In this document: in pieces, positions 24,818 through 32,745 of the stretch
Layout: every line of letters begins with the position of its first letter
How positions within the stretch are numbered: the stretch's first letter is position 1
Assembly: GCF_018919385.1 (NCBI RefSeq)
Contig: NZ_JAHLMF010000024.1
Location: forward strand, 1 to 46,420
DNA length: 46,420 bases
Direction: 5' to 3'
Origin: Geomonas diazotrophica
GTDB lineage: Bacteria; Desulfobacterota; Desulfuromonadia; Geobacterales; Geobacteraceae
Translations under genes and position numbers: made by a program
Notes under the pieces: model-generated
What the model saw: only the letters and a program-made list of their open reading frames with translations
What the model was told of the DNA's origin: nothing
Databases searched by the model: none

Positions 24818-25780
24818 ATGGCAATGATTATCTTGAAGAGACCGGCGATCCTAGGAATTCTACTGGCCTTCGTGCTCCTGATGCCGGCGGGATGGGCCTC
24901 GGCACAGACGTCCTTCGACCGCATCGTGGTGTTCGGGGACAGTCTTTCCGATCCGGGCAACGCCTTCGTCTTCGTGGGTAAGGCAAACACCCCGCCCTAC
25001 CAGCTGCTGGACCAGCTCCTCGTGCCCGACCTCCCCTACGCCAAGGGCGGCCACCACTTCAGCAACGGCGCAACATGGGTGGAACAGCTGGCACGACAAT
25101 TCTCGCTTTCAGACAATACCCGCCCGGCCTTCAGGGACCTCGGCTTCGACGCGACCAATTACGCAATCGGTGGCGCCAGGGCCCACGACAAGGCTGGAGA
25201 GGCCACCATGACCTTCGAGGTCACCACTTTCCTCAACGTTTTCGGCGGACAGGCCCCGCCCAACGCGCTCTACGTGGTGGAATTCGGCAGCAACGACATC
25301 AGGGACGCACTGGAGGCCCAGGACCCCGCCATCGTCGAACAGGCGGTGGCAACCCTGCAGGCCAACATTGCCGCCCTCTACAACGCCGGGGCCAGGAAGT
25401 TCCTGGTTTGCAACGCACCGGACCTCTCGCTCACACCGGCGCTCCTCGCCACCGACAAGGCGATGCCGGGAGCGGCGGCCGCCGCGCATCAGTTGTCACT
25501 GTACTACAACTTCCTCCTCGACTACCTGCTGACGTCGATGTCCGCCCAGCTCACCGACCTGCAGGTGGTGAAGGTCGGCTTTTTCAGCAAACTCGATGAA
25601 CTGGTCACCAATCCGGAGGACTTCGGTTTTAGCGTCGTCGACTCCCCCTGCCTGACCCCCGGCTCGCCTCCCTACGCCTGCAAGAATCCTGATACCTTCA
25701 TATTCTGGGACGGCATCCATCCAACCGAAAAGGTGCATGGTGTCATTGCACAGCAGGCGCTCTCAGAGTTGGCGAAGTAA
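24818..25780 (+). CDS. exported GDSL/SGNH esterase-lipase
   Basis: 320 residues. Signal peptide about 1-30 (LGILLAFVLLMPAGWASAQ). Block I VVFGDSLSDPGN holds the nucleophile Ser. Block III is VEFGSNDIRD, giving the oxyanion Asn. Block V is FIFWDGIHPTEKVH with the catalytic Asp and His. This is the plant-type/ChoE-like GDSL subfamily, which hydrolyses acyl esters outside the cytoplasm. No autotransporter barrel is attached. The ATG has GGAGG at 5 nt, and a terminator follows, so it is monocistronic. Confidence 0.93.
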   Translation: MAMIILKRPAILGILLAFVLLMPAGWASAQTSFDRIVVFGDSLSDPGNAFVFVGKANTPPYQLLDQLLVPDLPYAKGGHHFSNGATWVEQLARQFSLSDNTRPAFRDLGFDATNYAIGGARAHDKAGEATMTFEVTTFLNVFGGQAPPNALYVVEFGSNDIRDALEAQDPAIVEQAVATLQANIAALYNAGARKFLVCNAPDLSLTPALLATDKAMPGAAAAAHQLSLYYNFLLDYLLTSMSAQLTDLQVVKVGFFSKLDELVTNPEDFGFSVVDSPCLTPGSPPYACKNPDTFIFWDGIHPTEKVHGVIAQQALSELAK

Positions 25781-25793
25781 CCGATCAAAAAGA

Positions 25794-25829
25794 AACCGGA
25801 GCCTCCGAAATAGGAGCTCCGGTTTTTTC
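25794..25829 (+). terminator. rho-independent terminator of the GDSL gene
   Basis: AACCGGAGC-CTCC-GAAATA-GGA-GCTCCGGTT followed by T6. It ends about 35 bp before the 41-bp repeat array. Confidence 0.9.
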
Positions 25830-25864
25830 GTTTGTCACGGCAGCTCCTGCGCTAACCGCGCCAT

Positions 25865-26400
25865 GGAGATCGCGAACGCGACGCGATGTTTGCGATCCAG
25901 ACCACGGAGATTGCGAACGCGACGCGACGTTTGCGATCCAGACCACGGAGATTGCGAACGCAGCGCGATGTTTGCGATCCAGACCACGGAGATTGCGAAC
26001 GCAGCGCGACGGTTGCGATCCAGACCACGGAGATTGCGAACGCGACCCGATGTTTGCGATCCATACCGCGGAGATTGCGAACGCAACGTGACGTTTGCGA
26101 TCCGCACCACGGAGATCGCGAACGCGACGCGATGTTTGCGATCCAGACCACGGAGATTGCGAACGCAGCGCGACGGTTGCGATCCGCTCCACGGAGATTG
26201 CGAACGCGGCGCGACGGTTGCGATCCGCTCCACGGAGATTGCGAACGCGGCGCGACGGTTGCGATCCGCTCCGCAGAGATTGCGAACGCGGCGCGACGGT
26301 TGCGATCCGCTCCGCAGAGATTGCGAACGCGGCGCGACGGTTGCGATCCGCACCACGGAGATTGCGAACGCGACGCGACGTTGTGAACGTGCTACGAAGA
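25865..26400. repeat. tandem array of thirteen 41-bp units, each with a hairpin
   Basis: Units start at 25865, 25906, 25947, 25988, 26029, 26070, 26111, 26152, 26193, 26234, 26275, 26316 and 26357, a strict 41-bp period, then a degenerate 14th. Each has GATTGCGAACG, an 8-nt loop, and CGTTTGCGATC, which pair as an 11-bp stem with two G-U wobbles when transcribed on the plus strand, then an 11-nt linker (CAGACCACGGA or CGCTCCACGGA). The period is not a multiple of three, so ORFs through it in several frames are by-products. Units 8-12 are nearly identical (TCCGCTCC linker, CGGTTGCG arm), showing recent local expansion. It is not CRISPR: linkers are not unique. Confidence 0.9.
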
Positions 26401-26465
26401 TTGCAATCGCGGCCGATGTTGCTTCCTGTTAATTTTGTCGGGATTCGTTGAAAGGATGTGAAATG

Positions 26466-26498
26466 AGGCCGGTTCTCACATGAGGGTCCGGCCTTTTA
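26466..26498. terminator. hairpin terminator between repeat array and next gene
   Basis: AGGCCGG and CCGGCCT with a 15-nt loop, then TTT on the plus strand. It lies just past the stop of the convergent gene at 26517 and may also end any transcript of the array. Confidence 0.65.
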
Positions 26499-26516
26499 GA
26501 TGGGGTTTATGAGGGG

Positions 26517-27170
26517 CTAGGTTACGATGATGGCCACCGGTTCACTCCAGGGGCCGAGTTCGTTGTTGCCGATACTCCTAATCCGGAAGTAGTACCAGCT
26601 CGCCCTTTCCAGATTGCCGACGACGGTCCGGACCTTCTTCAGGTATCCGTAATCCGCGTACGATTCTTCGCCTTGGGGATGCCCCTTGCAGATCTGCAAT
26701 AGATAGGAGCCGGCCCCAGGGTCTCTAACCCAGATCAAGGTAACCTCCCCGATGTTCGGCCCGTTCTTCGCCCTCAGCATCAATGCGACGGAGCCGACGG
26801 ACCTGTTGTACGTCCTCTTTGTCTTTTCCTTCGGCTGGTACCCGTTGTTGTGGAGCCAGGCGTCATCTTTCTCATGCTTCGCCCTGAGGACGAGATAGCT
26901 TGCGTTGATGTGCACGTCCTCCAACGCGGCCGAGATCACCGCATCGAGCTCCTTGGTTGTCAACTGGTTCAGGGCGGTGGCTCTCTCCCATTCCCTTGAG
27001 ATCGCCTCTTTGTGCCCCCTGAATTGATCCGCTCCCGGAACCCATCCGTCCTTTTGGGTACTGATCTTTGGATGCGCAGCTTGCAAAGTGGCAGCGTCAT
27101 CGAGCCAAAGGACCAATTCCGGGGGATCCATGTCCGCATGGTTCATCACGAATTTATCGAATACGCTCAT
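26517..27170 (-). CDS. uncharacterised protein with C-terminal fibronectin-III-like domain
   Basis: 217 residues, no signal peptide, no membrane segment. Residues 1-120 are helical and charged and are not recognised. Residues about 130-217 have the pattern of an FN3 sandwich: PNIGEVTLIWVRDPGAGSYLLQI, VVGNLERASWYYFRIRSIGNNELGPWSEPV. Similar proteins occur as hypothetical proteins in Geobacter. ATG preceded by AGGAGGG at 7 nt. It is transcribed convergently with the repeat array. Function unknown. Confidence 0.75.
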   Translation of the reverse strand: MSVFDKFVMNHADMDPPELVLWLDDAATLQAAHPKISTQKDGWVPGADQFRGHKEAISREWERATALNQLTTKELDAVISAALEDVHINASYLVLRAKHEKDDAWLHNNGYQPKEKTKRTYNRSVGSVALMLRAKNGPNIGEVTLIWVRDPGAGSYLLQICKGHPQGEESYADYGYLKKVRTVVGNLERASWYYFRIRSIGNNELGPWSEPVAIIVT

Positions 27171-27297
27171 GCTTATCCCTCCTGTAAAATTTGAATTTCC
27201 TAATTTTACACAGGACTATGTGGCTGTCAAGGGGGACTTGAAACGTGTCATGGATTATGGCTATGGGGTTGGGGCTATGGGGTGGGGTCTGCAAAAC

Positions 27298-27336
27298 CGG
27301 GGGGGCCTGGCATACGAGGCCTCCCCGGCTCGGGCG
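27298..27336 (-). terminator. rho-independent terminator of the NADP-binding gene
   Basis: On the minus strand, CCGGGGAGGCCT and AGGCCCCCCCGG pair across about 8 nt, followed by TTTTGC. Confidence 0.7.
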
Positions 27337-27340
27337 GGGT

Positions 27341-27979
27341 CTACTCTATTCTCAACTTCGCCTTGATCTCCGGCGCGGAGGCGCTGGTCGCATAGACCGG
27401 GGTGCCGACGTCGAAGAGCTTGGACGCAGTCAATCCGCCCACTACGACCGGGTCCAGCCCCACGTTCCGGGCCAACTCGACCGCGGCTTCCACTGCTTCC
27501 TGATCGTCACCGGCGATCGGGATGCCGATCTTGTCGCCTTTACTGTTCACCGTCTGCTTCAGGTCTTCGAAATAGACCGTGTTGAAGGCCCGCACGATCC
27601 TAGCTCCGGGAAGCAAACGGGCCACCACGCTCCCCATCCCCCCCGGGTCCTGTCTCGCTTCCAACGCCATCGCCCCGTCCCGGTCAGGGTAGGGGTTGGA
27701 GGTGTCGATGACGATCTTCCCTTTCAAGGCCTGCTTCGTTTGGTTGTCCAGGTCCCGGTACGCCTTGAGCGGCACCGAAAGAAGAACGACATCGCCAAAG
27801 GCGATCGCTTCCGCTACGGTCCCGGCCCGGGCAGCAGGCCCGGCGGCCGTCACCAATTCCTGCAGGTTCTCGGGGTGCCTTGAGCTGAAGCAAACCTCGT
27901 AGCCCGCCTTGCCCAACAATATGCCCAAGTTACCGCCGATGTTGCCCGATCCGACGATGCCTATCTTTGTAATTCTCAT
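27341..27979 (-). CDS. NADPH-dependent F420 reductase-like / NAD(P)-binding oxidoreductase
   Basis: 212 residues. The N-terminal Rossmann motif GIVGSGNIGGNLG (8-20) and SSRHPENLQEL are typical of the F420-dependent NADP reductase family (Fno/NADP_oxidored). Further: VVLLSVPLKAYRDL, KIVIDTSNPYPDRDG, ARIVRAFNTVYFEDL and IPIAGDD. Bacterial members outside F420 producers are commonly annotated as NAD(P)-binding protein of unknown substrate. It is about the usual length. ATG preceded by GAGGAGG. It is monocistronic. Confidence 0.9.
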   Translation of the reverse strand: MRITKIGIVGSGNIGGNLGILLGKAGYEVCFSSRHPENLQELVTAAGPAARAGTVAEAIAFGDVVLLSVPLKAYRDLDNQTKQALKGKIVIDTSNPYPDRDGAMALEARQDPGGMGSVVARLLPGARIVRAFNTVYFEDLKQTVNSKGDKIGIPIAGDDQEAVEAAVELARNVGLDPVVVGGLTASKLFDVGTPVYATSASAPEIKAKLRIE

Positions 27980-28080
27980 GTTCGGATCCTCCTCGTTCGC
28001 TGATCTGCGCCCCCTCCTTCACTTACGAAATTTCCTCCTTTAAAGAGTATACTCCCTGGCGGCGTCCCGCTTCCAGGTCT

Positions 28081-28178
28081 TATAATCCTGGCAGATCGCT
28101 TGTAAGCCGGGGGCAGCCGACTGCCTGGGGAGAGACGCCAAAGACGCGCGTGTCAGGATTCGGCGCGCGTTCTTTTTC
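28081..28178 (+). ncRNA. possible small structured RNA with terminator
   Basis: A TATAAT sits at 28081-28086. The following 90 nt include GGCAG-CCGA-CTGCC and end in a hairpin ACGCGCG/CGCGCGT followed by TCTTTTTCTT. No gene on the plus strand precedes this terminator, so a short RNA is plausible. There is no good -35 and no known family match. Confidence 0.3.
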
Positions 28179-28246
28179 TTGTGACGGCAGGTTCGCTGTG
28201 TTACAGCAAAGGATGCAAGATCGTTATCGTCACTGGAGGGGTTGCC

Positions 28247-28504
28247 GTGGCAAACATAAAACGCAGCATCTTGGGTAACGTCGCGGAAATGGTCATTCAC
28301 ATCGAGGCCTACCCCAAGGGATTCGAGGCCTTCGGCTTTGACAAACTCGGCAGGAAGGTGATTTTCGCGCGGCGTACCACGCTGGAGCCGATCATCCTGG
28401 ACGGCGCGCGGGTGGCGCAGGGCCTGGCCGACTTCGCAAGGAAGCCGGTAGCCCTGCGGGTCCAGTCGGAAAAAAGGGAGGATTTTCTCCCGAAAACGGC
28501 GTAA
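28247..28504 (+). CDS. small uncharacterised protein
   Basis: 85 residues from the GTG at 28247, chosen because GGAGGGG lies 6 nt upstream; a frame opening at 28181 lacks an RBS. The sequence is a compact alpha/beta protein (MVIHIEAYPKGFEAFGFDKL, RKVIFARRTTLEPIILDGA), with no Cys motif, signal peptide or membrane segment. No family recognised. It lies 51 bp before the AEC transporter in the same direction and may be co-transcribed with it. Confidence 0.65.
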   Translation: MANIKRSILGNVAEMVIHIEAYPKGFEAFGFDKLGRKVIFARRTTLEPIILDGARVAQGLADFARKPVALRVQSEKREDFLPKTA

Positions 28505-28555
28505 GGCGGCGCTGCCGCCGCTCAAGCGCCACTTGGGCAGGAGAAGCTGGTAGTA

Positions 28556-29464
28556 ATGGAAAATTTCGTACTGATCGGGGTCTTCGTCCTTTTGGGGATG
28601 CTCTTTCGCCGCCTCGAGGCCTTCCCCAAGGACTCGGCTCAGACCCTCAACATGTTCGCTCTCTACGTCTCGTTGCCGGCGCTGATACTCCTCAAGGTGC
28701 CGCAGATCGCGTTCTCCCGTGAGATCCTGACCGCGGCGCTGGTACCCTGGGGGATGCTGTTCCTCTCCGTCGCGTCGGTGCTCTCCGCGGCGCGCCTGTG
28801 GCGCTGGGACCGGGCGACGGTCGGGGTGCTGCTCCTGGTGGTGCCGCTTGGGAACACCTCGTTTCTGGGCGTGCCCATGATCCAGGCCTTCTTTGGCGCC
28901 GCAGGGCTCCCCTACCTGATCATCTACGACCAGTTGGGGACGATGATCATCATGGTCACCTACGGTTCCTTCATCCTCGCCCTCTACGGCAAGGACGGCT
29001 CGGTGAAGCTCTCGGCGATGGTCCGCAAGATGCTCTTCTTTCCGCCGAGCATCGCCCTCATGGCGGGACTTTTGGCCCGCGGCTGGCCCTACCCCGAGAA
29101 ATTCGCCCAGGCGCTGCAGAACATCTCGCTTACCCTGGTGCCGGTGGTGATGACCGCGATCGGCATGCAGATGCGGCTGAGGCTGCCGCGCAGGGTGATC
29201 GGGCCGCTGAGCTTCGGGCTGGCCATGAAACTCCTGCTCGCGCCGCTGGCGGTCCTGGCGGTCTGCCGCTTGGCCGGGCTCGCCGGCATGGTGGTCGACG
29301 TCTCGGTCCTGGAGGCGGCCATGCCCCCCATGGTGACCGCCGGCGCCCTTGCCGTCGTCGCCGGCATGGAGGCGGATCTCGCCGTAGCCATGATCGGCAT
29401 CGGCATCATCCTCTCCTTCGGTACCCTCCCCGCCATCTACTGGCTGACGCGCCTTGGGTCCTGA
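28556..29464 (+). CDS. AEC-family (auxin efflux carrier-like) permease
   Basis: 302 residues, about ten hydrophobic segments (e.g. FVLIGVFVLLGMLF, AALVPWGMLFLSVASVL, VPVVMTAIGMQMRL). The family signatures are visible: FALYVSLPALILLKV in the first half, LGNTSFLGVPMIQAFFG in the middle, and PMVTAGALAVVAGMEADLA near the C-terminus. AEC proteins are secondary transporters; bacterial members carry organic acids such as malate or malonate, but the substrate here is unknown. Weak AGGAG about 11 nt before the ATG. A hairpin follows. Confidence 0.92.
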   Translation: MENFVLIGVFVLLGMLFRRLEAFPKDSAQTLNMFALYVSLPALILLKVPQIAFSREILTAALVPWGMLFLSVASVLSAARLWRWDRATVGVLLLVVPLGNTSFLGVPMIQAFFGAAGLPYLIIYDQLGTMIIMVTYGSFILALYGKDGSVKLSAMVRKMLFFPPSIALMAGLLARGWPYPEKFAQALQNISLTLVPVVMTAIGMQMRLRLPRRVIGPLSFGLAMKLLLAPLAVLAVCRLAGLAGMVVDVSVLEAAMPPMVTAGALAVVAGMEADLAVAMIGIGIILSFGTLPAIYWLTRLGS

Positions 29465-29472
29465 ATAAAACT

Positions 29473-29509
29473 TTGGCCACGGAGAAAACGTGAAACCCTC
29501 CGTGGCCAA
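29473..29509. terminator. hairpin terminator between convergent genes
   Basis: TTGGCCACGGA and TCCGTGGCCAA, an 11-bp perfect stem with a 15-nt loop. T-tract is poor on the plus strand. It separates the AEC gene from the convergent outer-membrane protein gene. Confidence 0.55.
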
Positions 29510-29529
29510 TGGTCCGCTTCTAAATAATG

Positions 29530-30363
29530 CTAGAACAGGTAGTAAAGGGAAAGTCCGGCACGGAACCCGTCGGCGGAGCCGACGTGGATGTCGAGGTTCT
29601 TTTCCCTGGCGTCGGTCGCGACCACGTAGGCGACACTCGGCAGCAGGTAGAAGTTGTGCGCCATCTGGAGGTAGCTCGCCACTTCGAAGGTGAAGTCCTC
29701 GTTGGCGGTGACATCACGGGTTGCGGTGTTGAAGTTCGCGTCCATCTTGGCGTCGATGGTCACGGTGTGGCTCAGTTCCTTCTCGAAGCCCAGGGACAGG
29801 GTGTGGGTGTCCTGGTCGCCGTGGTTTCTGATGGTGGCCCGGTAGACGGCGTAGGGGATGTTGTGGTGCCCGAGGTTCGCGCTCGCCGCGATGAAGGGAC
29901 TAACATCGGTGGTGCCGGTACCCGCCTCGCTGTCACCGGCGGTATCGAACTTCAGCCCCAGGCCGGCCACCACGGTGTACGGCGCCTCTTCGCCGCCCAG
30001 CAGGCGGTATTTCGCCTCGAGCGCGAAATCGCCGAAGCCGTCACGCTTCTCCTGTTCCGGGGCGAACCCGTCCATCTGCACCTTGACCCGCTCGCTGAAA
30101 ACGTAGGGGAGGGAAGCGGAGACTTCCAGGCCGTGGCCGAGACCGACCCCCACGGAGTAGAGCGATTCGGTGGTGTTCGCGGTCACCTTCCCGGTTTCCC
30201 CGAGGCCGCTTATGTCACCTTTGGTGTGGGAGTACTCGAACTGCGCCTGTGCCTCGACCTGCTTCTTATCCAGGACATCCGTGACCAGCAGCTTGTGCTC
30301 CGCATGCGCGGTGGCCGTTGTCATAAGTATCCCGCCCAGTACTGCCAATACCATCTTCTTCAT
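29530..30363 (-). CDS. outer-membrane beta-barrel protein (transporter-like)
   Basis: 277 residues from the ATG at 30363, which has GGAGGAG at 8 nt; the 325-codon frame upstream is not supported. Signal peptide MKKMVLAVLGGILMTTATAHA. The mature part consists of alternating amphipathic strands (VEAQAQFEYSHTKGD, FGDFALEAKYRLLG, YAVYRATIRNHGD, HTLSLGFEKELSH) and ends in LYYLF, with the terminal aromatic residue required for barrel assembly. It resembles the phenol-degradation MetA-like/transporter family of Geobacter. Probable outer-membrane channel; substrate unknown. A hairpin lies between it and the AEC gene. Confidence 0.85.
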   Translation of the reverse strand: MKKMVLAVLGGILMTTATAHAEHKLLVTDVLDKKQVEAQAQFEYSHTKGDISGLGETGKVTANTTESLYSVGVGLGHGLEVSASLPYVFSERVKVQMDGFAPEQEKRDGFGDFALEAKYRLLGGEEAPYTVVAGLGLKFDTAGDSEAGTGTTDVSPFIAASANLGHHNIPYAVYRATIRNHGDQDTHTLSLGFEKELSHTVTIDAKMDANFNTATRDVTANEDFTFEVASYLQMAHNFYLLPSVAYVVATDAREKNLDIHVGSADGFRAGLSLYYLF

Positions 30364-30676
30364 GTAACAGTCTCCTCCTGCATTGAAATTATCCGCCGAC
30401 GTTGCCCGCAGGTGTGACGTATCAACCGGGAGCCGTGATCCGCCAGGCCCCGATGCGGCCGCACCTAAGACAACGAAGGGGCAAAAACTTTTAATACAAC
30501 AGAACATCCCGATATTACAACCCTAAACGGCGCAGCACCGGCACCTTTTCCGAAAGAGAGCACGGCGCTTCGGCCGCCACCTCCCCATAAACGGCGTTTA
30601 CAGCGTTTCGCACCCGCGCAGGGCTTTAGGGTGAGCACACCCCTCCCTTCTTTGCAAAGTCCCCATACCGCCGGGA
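30364..30676. other. divergent intergenic region, no supported gene
   Basis: Contains promoters for genes on both sides. Repeated AAACGGCG/CGTTT motifs near 30590 are noted, but no ORF has both an RBS and plausible composition. Confidence 0.4.
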
Positions 30677-30705
30677 TTGACAAAAAAGAAGAAAAATAAT
30701 ACATT
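30677..30705 (+). promoter_or_regulatory. sigma-70 promoter
   Basis: TTGACA, 17 nt (A-rich), TACATT: a consensus -35 and a 4/6 -10. It lies 80 bp before the small zinc-ribbon-like gene at 30789. Confidence 0.65.
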
Positions 30706-30788
30706 GTTCTAGCTCATGAAGAAGGGGCCGTTGACAGCGCCCCTCCGACAGGAGCAGTTCCCGAACAAATCCGCAAAGGAGCAGGACA

Positions 30789-31019
30789 ATGAGTCTCGCA
30801 TTGCAATGCAAGTTTTTCGGCCACGTCATCACCGTCGACAAGGCGCTGGCCGTGAGGGACGGAGCGACGCCGGAACACCGGCACGCCCTCGTCTTCGAGT
30901 GCGACAAGTGCGGCAAGCCGGTACGCCCACGCGCGGCCGGCGACAAGCACGTCGCGCACTTCGTGCACATCAGGCAGAACCCCGAATGCTCCTACGCGGA
31001 GCCCTCCAGGGAGTACTAG
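30789..31019 (+). CDS. small putative zinc-binding protein
   Basis: 76 residues with CDKCGK and a later H-x-x-H/Cys set (KHVAHFVHIRQNPEC). The four Cys/His groups could bind one zinc. No signal peptide. The ATG is preceded by AAAGGAGCAGGACA (AGGAG about 8 nt upstream). A strong sigma-70 promoter lies upstream, so the gene is probably well expressed. Family not recognised; the pattern is reminiscent of the N-terminal zinc finger of CoiA-like proteins, but this is weak. Confidence 0.75.
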   Translation: MSLALQCKFFGHVITVDKALAVRDGATPEHRHALVFECDKCGKPVRPRAAGDKHVAHFVHIRQNPECSYAEPSREY

Positions 31020-31136
31020 CGAGGCTCGGGACGACCGGCGGCCACCGGGAAACCCGGTCCCGCAGCGGCGCGAAGCCGCTGCCCGGGTTCCCATACCGGC
31101 TGGAAAGAAAGCGGCTCCTGTGCTAGGATCGCTCGC

Positions 31137-32243
31137 ATGACCGGTTTAAGCGAAACGGCCGCAAAGCGGCGCAAACAACTGCTGCGTTTCATCTCGACCG
31201 ACCTGCTCGGGCCGATCGCGGGGAAGATGCCCAAGTCGTGCATCGAGTCCCTGGAAAAAGCGTCCTTCTATCCCAACATCAGAAAGCACATCCTGGACAT
31301 CATCCCGGTGACCGAAGCGCGCATCGTGAGGCACGAGGTCGCCGCGGAGCTCCCCCCCTTCATCAGAACCGAAGCCGTCTTCGGAAAGCGCAACCTCTAT
31401 CTGCTGCACGACGCCACAGCCTCGCCCCATTCCGGGATGGCCTGGATCGAAAACAAGATCCTCGAAGAGAGCGTGGGCTCCCTGCGCCGCATCATGGACT
31501 GGGGGGACGTGCAGCACGAGCCCCTGCTGCCGGCAAGCGAGCTCCGGCTCCCGGAACCCGTGGTGGTGTGCCATCCCGCCACGTACTACCACTGGCTCCT
31601 CGAGGTCCTGCCCAACGTGCTGTTCGCGGTGGCCGCCTTTCCCGGGGTGAAGATCGTGCTGCCTGAGAACTGTCCGCGCTACGTCTTGGAGGGGCTGGCA
31701 ACGGCCCTCGGCCCCGGGGCGGAGCGCGACTTCGTCTTCTGCTCCAATCCCATCCGGGTGGAGCGGCTGGTGGTGCCGCAGTACCACACCCAGCCGGAAT
31801 TCACGGACCCGCAGGTGCTGGAGCTCCTGAGATCGTCGGTGAAGGCAAAGGTGGTAGCGCAGGGACCTTCAGGCCCCGGACGGAAGATCTACATATCGAG
31901 ACAGAAAAGCAGGCGCCGTCTCGCCGGGGAACCTGAGCTCGAGGAGAGGCTGCAGGAGGTGGGCTTCACGGTACTGCACTGCGAAGAGCTCTCCTTCGCG
32001 GACCAGATCCGCGTCTTCCACGAAGCCGAGGTCGTGGTAGGGAGCCACGGCGCAGGACTCAGCAACCTGGTCTGGTCCGAGCCTCCCTGCCGGGTGATCG
32101 AGATCTTCCCGAAAAACTACATCCTCGACTGCTTTGCCTGGCTCGGTTTCAGCCTCGGTTTCGATTACCGCCACGTCATCTGCGACACAGGACACAGGAT
32201 AGACCAAAGGGCCATGGACGCGGTCCTCGCTGCCGTGCGCTGA
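31137..32243 (+). CDS. glycosyltransferase family 61 protein
   Basis: 368 residues. GT61 (DUF563) landmarks: PATYYHWLLEVLPNVLFA (shown by its YYHWLLE core), KIYISRQKSRRR, VGSHGAGLSNLVWSEPPCRVIEIFP with the GAGLSN nucleotide-sugar region. These enzymes transfer sugars in polysaccharide or glycoprotein assembly. The protein has no membrane segment. It stands alone, not within an LPS or EPS cluster, so the acceptor is unknown. The ATG has no strong Shine-Dalgarno (GCTAGGATC region), so the start is moderately sure. Confidence 0.88.
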   Translation: MTGLSETAAKRRKQLLRFISTDLLGPIAGKMPKSCIESLEKASFYPNIRKHILDIIPVTEARIVRHEVAAELPPFIRTEAVFGKRNLYLLHDATASPHSGMAWIENKILEESVGSLRRIMDWGDVQHEPLLPASELRLPEPVVVCHPATYYHWLLEVLPNVLFAVAAFPGVKIVLPENCPRYVLEGLATALGPGAERDFVFCSNPIRVERLVVPQYHTQPEFTDPQVLELLRSSVKAKVVAQGPSGPGRKIYISRQKSRRRLAGEPELEERLQEVGFTVLHCEELSFADQIRVFHEAEVVVGSHGAGLSNLVWSEPPCRVIEIFPKNYILDCFAWLGFSLGFDYRHVICDTGHRIDQRAMDAVLAAVR

Positions 32244-32330
32244 GTCCGCCGCGGCCAATGTCAACGCCGTCCCCCCTTCCTGCATGAGCTTTTGCCCGAC
32301 CTCGGCAACACGATCCAACAGCACACGCGC

Positions 32331-32363
32331 ATGCCTCCGGCTCCAGCGGCCGGGGGCATTTTT
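32331..32363 (+). terminator. rho-independent terminator
   Basis: ATGCC-T-CCGGC and GCCGG-G-GGCAT pair around a short loop, then TTTT. It lies 88 bp after the glycosyltransferase stop. Confidence 0.75.
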
Positions 32364-32745
32364 GCGCCCGTTTTGCCCCCTCCCTTTTAGCGCCCGTTGT
32401 TTCGCAACGGATCGTTTCCAGCAGCGGGAAGTTCGCAGGCCCGTGCAACTGGTACTTGCCGGTTCTCGTTCTGTTTACCATTCTCTTCGCACAAGATCAT
32501 GTATACACTTTTCGTTTACGAAAAACTTGATGCTGCTCTTTTTTTCGGATATAAACGCCCGTCCGCAAATTGTAATACAAGATATATGCTGTCAAATCCT
32601 ATAGTTAAATCAATTAACCTTTTTTCTAAAACGATAAACACCGGTTAATTACCGGTATTTACAACAGACAAGGACCACCAAAACTTTTTAAATAGTTATC
32701 AATAGAATTTGGTTCAGTCAACATGGCATGAATAAGGAAAGATCA
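32364..32745. other. AT-rich leader/promoter region of chemoreceptor 1
   Basis: Contains a sigma-70-like promoter at 32527-32555 and about 180 nt of AT-rich leader with a small hairpin GTTAA-ATCAA-TTAAC followed by CTTTTTT (near 32603-32625) and a self-complementary ACCGGT pair at 32640-32657. No gene is supported. Confidence 0.5.
32527..32555 (+). promoter_or_regulatory. sigma-70 promoter for the first chemoreceptor
   Basis: TTGATG, 17 nt, TATAAA. Leaves a long AT-rich 5' UTR before the gene. Confidence 0.55.

Noticed and set aside
25865..26400. CRISPR array
   Set aside because: Unit and linker are both repeated; there are no unique spacers and no cas genes in the window.
25737..26451. Several long ORFs on both strands through the 41-bp array
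   Set aside because: The unit has no stop in any frame and 41 is not a multiple of three, so all frames stay open and translate to the same rotated peptide. No RBS or homology.
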